Shown: positions 14,972 through 22,117 of the stretch, in pieces | Layout: each line of letters opens with the position of its first letter | How positions within the stretch are numbered: the stretch's first letter is position 1 | Assembly: GCA_030038195.1 (NCBI GenBank) | Contig: JASHPJ010000008.1 | Coordinates: 1 to 33,122 of the forward strand | Direction of reading: 5' to 3' | Length of the DNA stretch: 33,122 nucleotides | Source of the DNA: Acidobacteriaceae bacterium | GTDB taxonomy: Bacteria; Acidobacteriota; Terriglobia; Terriglobales; Acidobacteriaceae | Program-made: the position numbers and the translations under genes | Notes under the pieces: generated by a model | Told to the model about the DNA's origin: nothing | Databases searched by the model: none | Seen by the model: the letters and a program-made list of their open reading frames with translations, nothing else

Positions 14972-16573
14972 ATGGCTCTGCTGCAGCCAAAACTGAACCT
15001 CAAAGTGGCGCAACGCCAGGTATTGACGCCTGGGTTGATGCAGATGGTGAGTGTTCTTGCCTTAAACAAGCTTGAGCTGAAGGAGATGATCGATGCCGAG
15101 ATGGTGGAAAATCCCGTCCTGGAGGAGATTGACGAATCGGTTCCGATGCTGGATGAGGTCGCGGGCCGCGAAGAACGCATGGAACGCAGCGCTGAAGAGG
15201 CGGCGTCCGCTCCCAAGGATGTATTCAACGAGATCGACTTTGGATCGTACTTCCAGGAGTATCTTGACCCCGGCTATCGCACGCAGCCTGAGTATGAAGA
15301 GAGCGAGAAGCCCTCGTTTGAAAACTTTCTCTCCCAGCCTACAACTCTGTCCGATCACCTGGCGTGGCAGTTGGGAGCTTTGAGCCTGGACCAGGACGTG
15401 TACGAGGCGGCCGAGTTCGTCGTCGGCAACCTCGATCAGGACGGATACCTGACGGCGGGTGACGAAGAGCTGGCCGCGTCGTTTGCGCAGTTTGCTCCGG
15501 CGCTGATCCGGCAGAACGGGCATCCAACCCACGGCGACGCGGCACTGGAGCTGATCCGCAAGGCGATTGACCTGGTGCAGCATTTCGATCCGGCGGGCGT
15601 GGGGGCGCGCGACCTGCGCGAGTGCCTGCTTTTGCAGATTGCGGCGCAGCAGCAGGAGTTCGGCCAATTGTATGCCCGGCGGTCCGCGGACGACGCGGAC
15701 GAGGCGCGGCAGGACCCGCACCGGAGCTTCAAGGGCGAAGCCGAGGTGCAGTTGGATATGAGGCGGCGCAGCATGGAAGTTGCAGCGCTGATCGTGGACC
15801 GCCACCTGCATCTGCTGCAGAAGCGCGACCTGAAAGACCTGGCCCGCGCGCTGCAGGCCACCGCGGAAGAGACGCAGGCGGGCGTGGAGTTTATCCGCAC
15901 GCTGGATCCGCGGCCCGGCCGGATGTATAACCGCGAGCAGACGCGGCTGATCGAGCCGGATGTGGTGTTTGTAAAGCGCGGTGGCGAGTGGACGGTCTCG
16001 ATGAACGAGGAAGATCTGCCCAGCTTGCGGCTGAGCCAGCGCTACCGACGCATGCTCGTCTCCGACACCACGGACAAGGAGGTGAAGGATTACGTCAAGG
16101 AGCGGTTCCGCTCGGCGCTGCAACTGATGCGCAACATCGCGCAGCGCAAAAGCACCATCGTGCGCGTGTGCGAGGTGATCGTGCGCCGGCAACAGGATTT
16201 TCTGGAGCACGGCCTGGAAGCGCTGCGGCCGATGATGATCAAGGAAGTGGCCGAGGAGATCGGCGTGCACCCTTCCACGGTGAGCCGCGCGGTGGCCAAC
16301 AAGTATGCGCACACGCCGCAGGGCGTGCTGGAGCTGCGCTTCTTCTTCTCAGAAAGCGCCAACGGCCCGGAAGGCGCGGATACGCCGCTGCTGGTGCTGA
16401 AGCGCAAGGTCCGCAAGCTCATTGAAGACGAAGACCCGCGCAAGCCGCTCACCGACGACCAGCTCGCCGCCATGCTGCAGGCGCAGGGGATTCAACTCAC
16501 ACGGCGCACCGTGGCCAAGTACCGCGAGGATATGAATATTCCCTCGACGCACCAGCGGCGGAAGCGGGACTGA
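14972..16573 (+). CDS. rpoN: RNA polymerase sigma-54 factor
   Basis: The protein has 533 residues from the ATG at 14972, where region I begins (MALLQPKLNLKVAQRQVLTP, then GLMQMVSVLALNKLELKEMI). Earlier in-frame starts would add residues not seen in the family. An acidic region II follows (residues about 50-110), then the core-binding domain, the helix-turn-helix (KEVAEEIGVHPSTVSRAVANK) and the RpoN box (RRTVAKYREDMNIPS) near the C terminus. Sigma-54 directs RNA polymerase to -24/-12 promoters and needs an AAA+ activator. A basic tail HQRRKRD ends the protein. It lies 200 nt after lptB and may share its transcript. No obvious -24/-12 element was noticed nearby. Confidence 0.96.
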   Translation: MALLQPKLNLKVAQRQVLTPGLMQMVSVLALNKLELKEMIDAEMVENPVLEEIDESVPMLDEVAGREERMERSAEEAASAPKDVFNEIDFGSYFQEYLDPGYRTQPEYEESEKPSFENFLSQPTTLSDHLAWQLGALSLDQDVYEAAEFVVGNLDQDGYLTAGDEELAASFAQFAPALIRQNGHPTHGDAALELIRKAIDLVQHFDPAGVGARDLRECLLLQIAAQQQEFGQLYARRSADDADEARQDPHRSFKGEAEVQLDMRRRSMEVAALIVDRHLHLLQKRDLKDLARALQATAEETQAGVEFIRTLDPRPGRMYNREQTRLIEPDVVFVKRGGEWTVSMNEEDLPSLRLSQRYRRMLVSDTTDKEVKDYVKERFRSALQLMRNIAQRKSTIVRVCEVIVRRQQDFLEHGLEALRPMMIKEVAEEIGVHPSTVSRAVANKYAHTPQGVLELRFFFSESANGPEGADTPLLVLKRKVRKLIEDEDPRKPLTDDQLAAMLQAQGIQLTRRTVAKYREDMNIPSTHQRRKRD

Positions 16574-16626
16574 AAAGGCAGCTTCTAGTGTGGTGAATCA
16601 GAAGTTCGTAGCATAAGTCGAAGTCC

Positions 16627-16709
16627 CGAACCGCAGGTCCCGCCACGCCGGATCTGTGACCTTCGACTCTCCGCCGCGGCGGACCGCGGCGGCCCTCTCT
16701 CAGATGACA
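16627..16709. repeat. Variable-hairpin dispersed repeat, copy 3
   Basis: Flanks CGAACCGCAGGTCCCGCCAC and CTCAGATGACA match the other copies, as does the internal CCTTCGACT. The centre is a GC-only 9-bp hairpin: CCGCCGCGG (16671-16679) with CCGCGGCGG (16684-16692). Confidence 0.75.
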
Positions 16710-16741
16710 TCGGTATTTATGTCATGAACTTCAGAGACAGG

Positions 16742-16770
16742 ACGCTAGGAGCTAGCAGCCAAAAGCTGCT
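16742..16770 (-). repeat. CTAG-rich 3'-end repeat, copy 3
   Basis: On the minus strand, AGCAGCTTTTGGCTGCTAGC followed by TCCTAGCGT begins within a few bases of the LamG gene's stop. It has the same orientation relative to the gene as the copy at the glyQ end. Confidence 0.7.
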
Positions 16771-16771
16771 C

Positions 16772-19700
16772 TTAGAGCGTCACGCTGTTGTTCATCTGCG
16801 TGATCTCTGGTGTTGTGCCGCCACATTCCACGGTTACGGTTGCTCCTTTCAAATTTGTGTTGGCGGGGAGGGTAAGCGCGACCTGCGCGGTCTTGGGAAC
16901 TAAATCCGTTGGGGCCTTGAGGGTGGGAATGTCGGCGGTAGCGATGGCTTTGCCGTTTGGATCGCGCACGACAACCTTCGATGCAGGAGCGTCGATGGCG
17001 CCTACGCTGTGGACGGTGACGGTCATCATTTGGCCGTCTACTTTTACGTCTTCCGGGTCGATGCCGAGGTCGGGGCGGGACCAGTAGGGCACGCCTTTGC
17101 TGGCGAGCCTGAGCTCGATAACCGTGGTGGTGCGCGGCGGGAAGGTGACTTCAATGCTCTTGCTGCGCTCGAAGGGGACGGTGCGCGTGGTGGCGTTTTC
17201 GATGGGCGCGGCAAATTCCGTTCCGTTTTGCGCAGGCTGCGCGTCGCCGATGCTCTTCTGCGTGCCCTGGGTCATGGTCCATTGGCCGGGGTCAATCTCC
17301 CAGCCGGTCATCTGCGCAGTGACGGGGACGGGATCGAGGTTGTAGGCGATGATCCTGACATGATCTGGCGTGGCTTCAGGGATGAGAATGGCCACGCTTT
17401 GATCGTTGGCGGGAGCGTTGAAGCGCCAGCTTACGGCGTTGCCGGGATAGCAGTAGTTGCGCATGAGCGCGATGCCGCCCAGGCGTGAGCGCTGCAGCTC
17501 GCCGTTGTTGAAGTAGATGCGGTCGATCCAGAGGCTGCCCTGGCGGTTGATGAACTCGCGCTCGTGCGCGGTCTGAAGCTGCGAGGCGTAGACTTTGTCG
17601 AGATACGATGTGTCGCCGGTGGCCTGCCAGGCGAGTTGCCAGAGGGTTTCGTTGGGCTGATTGGGCTTGCTGGCCGCGGCGATGATGGGATCGGTTTCGG
17701 ACTTGCGCAGGTTGAGCATGTCGAGCATGTCGGAGTTGACGAGTTGCAATGATTTAAGCGGCGCGTCGAGGAAAGGCTTCACGTACTTGGGATCGCCGGT
17801 CCAGCGATAGGCGGCCCAGAGGATAAACCAGGGACGCATGCCGGTGGGCTTGTCTTCGTCGGTTTTGAAGTTCACTTCGGTGTGCAGCGTGTAGCGGCCG
17901 TCGGGGCCGGGTTTGTAGTGCGCGAGGAAGCCGTCGGCAAGCTCGAGGATCATCTTGCGCGTCTCAGGCGAGCCGTTGAAAAGCACCAGCGAGAGCGCGG
18001 GGTGGAAGACCATGTACGAAGCTTCCTTCGACCATCCCCACACGCCGCCTTCGGCCATCTTGGCACCGTTGAAGTAAGACGAGCGTACGTGGCGATGGCC
18101 GGCCGCGTTGATGCCGGTGAGCCATTCGAGGCGCTTGGCGGTGACCATGGCGCGCTCGATCTGCCTGGGGCTGCCGAAGTCGAGCAGCATGTTTTCGCCG
18201 AGGACATTGATGCCGTCTTCATAGCTGTGCAGCTCATCGGTCTGGATGGTGGCCAGGCCGTTGGTGAACATGTGCTGCGCATACATGGTGTCCATCTCGC
18301 GCCATAGTGACGCCTTGATCTTGTCGGGCGTGGAGCCCATCAGGGCGAGACCGGGAAACCACTCGCTGAAGTCCGAGTCGTCGGAAAGTCCGCCGCCGAA
18401 TTCGCCGTTGGAGATCTGGCGGTTGTCAATGTACCAGTTGATAAGGCTCTTGAGCGCGCCCAGGTCCTGCACCTGGAGAAATGCCCATTGCGGAATGCCG
18501 GCGGGCGCCTGTGGAAGAATAAACGGCGGACGCGTCTGCTCGCGGTTCATCTCGTGCCAGTAATCGCGCGCGAGCTCATTCTGCGGATCGACGCGAAGCA
18601 GGTCAGTGATGTCTGCGTCGAAGCGGTTGAAGAGATTGAGCCGGCGCGAGCTGACCAATTCTTCGACGAGATTGGCGTACTCGTCGCGCACTTGCGTGAG
18701 CCGGTCAGCGATGTGTTCTTTGAGCGCGTCTTTGTAGGGCTTGAAGATGAGGCGCAGCGCGGCACCTTCGAGTGCCGCGGGGCCGAAGTCCGCGCTCTGC
18801 GCGGCGATGGTGATATAGAGGCTGCGGCCGTTGGGCAGGATGCGGTCGCGGGTGTCGAGCCAGAGAGTGTGCGGCGCGCCGGGCTTGACGGCGAAGGTGA
18901 AGTAGAACATGTTGCGCATGGGCCAGAGCGGGTCTTTGATCTGAATGTTGAGGGGAATGACGCCGTCGGCATTGGGCTTGACGTGGAGCGCGGGCAGATC
19001 GAGCGCGATGCCGTCAAGGCCGCTGTCCATGTTTTCCCAGCCGTAGGTTGCGCCGTAGTCCTCGGCTACCATCTGCGAGCGGAAGTCTGCAGGGATGAGG
19101 ATGTGGACGATGGGCAGGCCGGATTGCGCGGCGTTGCGCTTGGTGCCCGGCGCGCCTGCGGGCATGGCCATCATGGTCATGCGCTCGTCGGGCGGGAAAC
19201 GGCCTGTAATGTATTTGACCAGCGGGACCGTCGAGGGATTGTCGTCGGGTGTGATGCCGGCGGTGAGCCTGTAACGCAGCGTGTCGACGCCAGTTGGCTC
19301 CATGCCGGGATGCACATAATAGGCGGAGAGCTCGCCGATGGGCTGCTCCTGCTCGGCGTTGGTGAAGCGCAGCTTGCCGCCGGTGACGGGCGTGTCGAGC
19401 TGGTGATAGGTGACCTCCTGGCCCTTGGGACGATCGAAGAGCGTGCGCTCCTGGTCAGCGGCTTTCTCCATGTCGTGCGTGAGCAGCGACCAGTTGCCCC
19501 ACGCGCCGCCTTCGATCTCGAGATGATTCCAGGGCTCGTCAGGCATGTAGAACGTGACCTGCTTGCCGGAAAGCGAATAGCAGTCCCAGTCAGGCAGCTC
19601 GAAGTAGTCGTCGCGGCCGATGAGGCGCGAGCGGTTGTAGACGCCGGGCCAGGTGGTTTCGCGAATGCCGTCGGTGGCCTTCCACCACCAGCGGTCGAGA

Positions 19701-20734
19701 TCGTAGACATCGTGAATCTCGACCTTGCGGATGATGGTGTAGGAAGAGTCGAGGACAACGGGATCGTCGCCGGGCCGGTTCCAGCCGTACTTGAGATTCC
19801 ACTCCTGCTGCCAGTCTGTCGCATGGCCGGAGCCTGAGTCGTACCGGCCTTCGCTCGGCACGACAGGTGCCGCACTCTCTGCGGGCGAAGCACCCACGGC
19901 CACGGTACGGTCAAGCGGCGGAATGTTTTGCGGGATTTCATTTTTAGCGAGGCCGGCGATGTTGCCGTCCGAAAGCATGCGGTCGTAGATGCGCAGCTCG
20001 TCGATGTCGCCGCCGCGGTCGTAGCTGTAAGAGCTCTCGACGCCGGTGGGCGCAATGAGCCGCGAGTGCGGGCCGAACTGATCGAGCGCGGTGTCAAAGA
20101 GGCCCGTTGCCTCTTTTGTCGCCATGAGCTTGCCGTTGATGTAGAAGCGGATGCCGCTGGTCTCGTCCCACGCGAGCGCGAGATGAATCCACTCGTCGGG
20201 CCTGGGGTCTTCCGGCAACTTGACGGAAACGCGGGTGCGGCCGAGGTTGACGTCGGTGACGAAGGCGTCGAAGCCGTGGCCGTTCCAGTCGATGCGCAGC
20301 CAGACCATGTCCCAACTGGAGTGGTCGGCAAAGCCGACGCGGAAGACGGGGAAGGCGGTTTCGTCGACCGGCTCGCGCGAGCGCCAGAAGAACGAAAGCG
20401 TGCCCCGCTGCGAGTCGATATTGCCGGGTGCCCAATAGGAGAGAAGCTGGTTGTCGCCGCACTGGATGTAGGAGCCGTGCTCGCCGCCGGGGAGAATCTT
20501 CACGTCCTTGGCGTAGTTGGGCACGGGATTGCCGCCGGCGGCGTAGTCGGCGTTGAGGCTTTGGTCACCGGAGAGATAGAAGAGCAGTCCGGGCTCGGAT
20601 GCATGGGGATTGGGTGGCAGAATGGATGTGGTGATGGGCGGCGCGTATTCGAGCGGGACCTGCGCGGTTGCAGCGGGAATGAAAAGCGATGCGGCAAAAA
20701 GGCAGAAGAGCGCAAAAAAGCGTGAGCGACGCAT
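16772..20734 (-). CDS. Large secreted LamG-domain protein, probable carbohydrate-active
   Basis: The protein has 1320 residues from the ATG at 20734, which opens a clear signal peptide (MRRSRFFALFCLFAASLFIP, then AATAQ) with GAGGG upstream. Residues about 30-265 form a LamG/concanavalin-A-like jellyroll (DSQRGTLSFFWRS, DEWIHLALAWDETSGIRFYI, GGDIDELRIYDRML). The middle is unknown. Residues about 760-1100 are rich in helix and aromatic-acidic motifs (NGEFGGGLSDDSDFSEWFPG, DELHSYEDGINVLGENM) resembling an alpha/alpha-toroid hydrolase or lyase, possibly of the rhamnogalacturonan-lyase/YetA kind. A C-terminal CARDB-like Ig domain follows (VDGQMMTVTVHSVGAIDAP). I infer an exported polysaccharide-degrading or -binding enzyme; activity is not proven. 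It is divergent from a sugar-acid dehydrogenase with a shared putative operator. Confidence 0.72.
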   Translation of the reverse strand: MRRSRFFALFCLFAASLFIPAATAQVPLEYAPPITTSILPPNPHASEPGLLFYLSGDQSLNADYAAGGNPVPNYAKDVKILPGGEHGSYIQCGDNQLLSYWAPGNIDSQRGTLSFFWRSREPVDETAFPVFRVGFADHSSWDMVWLRIDWNGHGFDAFVTDVNLGRTRVSVKLPEDPRPDEWIHLALAWDETSGIRFYINGKLMATKEATGLFDTALDQFGPHSRLIAPTGVESSYSYDRGGDIDELRIYDRMLSDGNIAGLAKNEIPQNIPPLDRTVAVGASPAESAAPVVPSEGRYDSGSGHATDWQQEWNLKYGWNRPGDDPVVLDSSYTIIRKVEIHDVYDLDRWWWKATDGIRETTWPGVYNRSRLIGRDDYFELPDWDCYSLSGKQVTFYMPDEPWNHLEIEGGAWGNWSLLTHDMEKAADQERTLFDRPKGQEVTYHQLDTPVTGGKLRFTNAEQEQPIGELSAYYVHPGMEPTGVDTLRYRLTAGITPDDNPSTVPLVKYITGRFPPDERMTMMAMPAGAPGTKRNAAQSGLPIVHILIPADFRSQMVAEDYGATYGWENMDSGLDGIALDLPALHVKPNADGVIPLNIQIKDPLWPMRNMFYFTFAVKPGAPHTLWLDTRDRILPNGRSLYITIAAQSADFGPAALEGAALRLIFKPYKDALKEHIADRLTQVRDEYANLVEELVSSRRLNLFNRFDADITDLLRVDPQNELARDYWHEMNREQTRPPFILPQAPAGIPQWAFLQVQDLGALKSLINWYIDNRQISNGEFGGGLSDDSDFSEWFPGLALMGSTPDKIKASLWREMDTMYAQHMFTNGLATIQTDELHSYEDGINVLGENMLLDFGSPRQIERAMVTAKRLEWLTGINAAGHRHVRSSYFNGAKMAEGGVWGWSKEASYMVFHPALSLVLFNGSPETRKMILELADGFLAHYKPGPDGRYTLHTEVNFKTDEDKPTGMRPWFILWAAYRWTGDPKYVKPFLDAPLKSLQLVNSDMLDMLNLRKSETDPIIAAASKPNQPNETLWQLAWQATGDTSYLDKVYASQLQTAHEREFINRQGSLWIDRIYFNNGELQRSRLGGIALMRNYCYPGNAVSWRFNAPANDQSVAILIPEATPDHVRIIAYNLDPVPVTAQMTGWEIDPGQWTMTQGTQKSIGDAQPAQNGTEFAAPIENATTRTVPFERSKSIEVTFPPRTTTVIELRLASKGVPYWSRPDLGIDPEDVKVDGQMMTVTVHSVGAIDAPASKVVVRDPNGKAIATADIPTLKAPTDLVPKTAQVALTLPANTNLKGATVTVECGGTTPEITQMNNSVTL

Positions 20735-20800
20735 GATGGGAAAGCCCTCGAGTTTCAGCAGGTGCGGCCTGCGGCCGGTGCGTTCAGAACGTGTGCGCAC

Positions 20801-20811
20801 TGGTCAGACCA
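20801..20811. promoter_or_regulatory. Putative GntR/FadR-type operator
   Basis: TGGTCAGACCA is a perfect palindrome around a central base. It matches the TGGTCnGACCA pattern bound by FadR-subfamily GntR regulators, many of which control sugar-acid use. It lies between two divergent genes and just downstream of the inferred -10 box of the LamG gene, where a repressor would block transcription. No GntR gene is in the window. Confidence 0.55.
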
Positions 20812-20820
20812 CCCCACGGC

Positions 20821-20850
20821 ATTGTCTGCGCACGGTATAGCTTTTGGCAA
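20821..20850 (-). promoter_or_regulatory. Putative promoter of the LamG gene
   Basis: On the minus strand, TTGCCA (20850-20845), an 18-base spacer and GACAAT (20826-20821) form a sigma-70-like promoter. The predicted transcript start near 20814 is next to the operator-like palindrome at 20801-20811. Confidence 0.45.
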
Positions 20851-20926
20851 CCGCGATTTGCAGGCGGAGTCTCAGGGAGTGGTGCGGCACGGTATGCTGG
20901 TGCGGAGTGGGAGCGGAGGTTGACTG

Positions 20927-21964
20927 GTGAAAGCTGCGGTTCTGTATGGTCCGCGGGATATTCGGGTGGAGTCGTTCGAGGAGCCGGAGCTGAGGCCGGG
21001 CATGGTGCTGCTGCGCAGCCGGCTGGTGGGCATCTGCGGGTCAGATCAGCATTATTACGAGCATGGCTACTGCGCGGCGTTTGTGCCGGACCGACCGTTT
21101 GTGCTGGGACACGAGGTGATGGCCGAGGTGGCTGCGGTTGCAGACGATGTGGATACGGTGCGCGTGGGCCAGCGCGTGGCCGTGAATCCGGCGCGGTCAT
21201 GCGGGTTCTGCGAGGACTGCAAGACAGGGCGCGGCAATCTGTGCCGCAAGACGATCATGCTGGGCAGCGCGAGCACCACGCCGCCCACGAACGGAGGCTT
21301 GGCGGAGTTTGTTGTGGTGCGCGCCGACCAGTGCCACGCGCTGCCGGACGATATGGATGAGCGTGTAGGCGCGATGATGGAGCCGTTCGCCGTAGCGTTG
21401 CATGCAGCGAAGCGCGCGGGCACGGTGTCGGGCAGGCGGGTGCTGGTGACGGGCGCGGGCACGATCGGGCTGCTGGCGGCCATGACGGTGCGCGCGTATG
21501 GCGCGGCTCCGGTAGCGATCAGCGATCTGGTGGCGGAGCGGCGCGCGAAGGCTGAAGAGCTGGGCATCGATGCGGTGCTCGATCCCGCGGCGGCGGATTT
21601 TGCGGAGCGCTCCCGCAAGCTGAGCGGCGAGGGATTCGACGTGGTGTTGGAGGCCTCAGGCGCGTCACCGGCGCTGCGCAGTGCATTTGACCTGGTGCGG
21701 CCGGGCGGCACGATTGTGCAGATCGGCACGCTGGGCACGGAGGATATTCCGCTGCCGGCAAACAAGCTGATGAACAAGGAGATCAACCTTGTGGGCTCGA
21801 TGCGCTACGGCAACGTGTTTGAGGAGGCGATCCGGCTGGTGGCGGCGGGGCGCGTGGATCTGCGTCCGCTGATCAATGCGGTATTTCCGCTGGAAGCGGC
21901 TGGGAAGGCCTTCGAATTTGCGGCGGACAAGGCGCGGTCATTCAAGGTGCAGATCCAGATTTGA
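20927..21964 (+). CDS. Zinc-dependent dehydrogenase, L-idonate 5-dehydrogenase-like
   Basis: The protein has 345 residues, a medium-chain zinc dehydrogenase. Catalytic zinc ligands are C37 (GICGSDQHYY), H62 and E63 (LGHE). The structural zinc site is C92, C95, C98 and C106. The Rossmann nucleotide fold contains VTGAGTIGLLAA. Sequence such as CGSDQHYYEHGY, AVNPARSCGFCEDCKTGRGN and the NGGLAEF region fits L-idonate 5-dehydrogenase best; sorbitol or other sugar-acid dehydrogenases are alternatives. It would oxidise a sugar alcohol or aldonate with NAD(P). GTG 20927 is preceded by GGAGG at a spacing of seven. It diverges from the LamG gene and shares an upstream GntR-like site. Confidence 0.88.
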   Translation: MKAAVLYGPRDIRVESFEEPELRPGMVLLRSRLVGICGSDQHYYEHGYCAAFVPDRPFVLGHEVMAEVAAVADDVDTVRVGQRVAVNPARSCGFCEDCKTGRGNLCRKTIMLGSASTTPPTNGGLAEFVVVRADQCHALPDDMDERVGAMMEPFAVALHAAKRAGTVSGRRVLVTGAGTIGLLAAMTVRAYGAAPVAISDLVAERRAKAEELGIDAVLDPAAADFAERSRKLSGEGFDVVLEASGASPALRSAFDLVRPGGTIVQIGTLGTEDIPLPANKLMNKEINLVGSMRYGNVFEEAIRLVAAGRVDLRPLINAVFPLEAAGKAFEFAADKARSFKVQIQI

Positions 21965-22083
21965 GGTTGCTGCGTTAGGGAAGACACCTTGCTTTCCCAG
22001 GATTTGTGCTGAATTGGGTACGGCGGGATGAGAGCGGTACTTTCCCACTCTTGGTTTGTACTCGGGCTGTCGAATGAGAAGAG

Positions 22084-22113
22084 CTGGTAGCTAGAGGCTG
22101 AAAGCTGACGGCT
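22084..22113 (-). repeat. CTAG-rich 3'-end repeat, copy 4
   Basis: On the minus strand, AGCTTTCAGCCTCTAGCTAC follows the argS stop by a few bases, in the same orientation relative to argS as the glyQ and LamG gene copies. It also lies in the convergent gap after the dehydrogenase. It is more diverged than the others. Confidence 0.6.
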
Positions 22114-22117
22114 GTTC

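Noticed and set aside
15062..16312. A 416-codon antisense frame inside rpoN
   Set aside because: RpoN motifs on the sense strand explain the region fully.
18488..19837. A 449-codon plus-strand frame inside the LamG gene
   Set aside because: Shadow frame; the minus strand has the signal peptide and LamG motifs.
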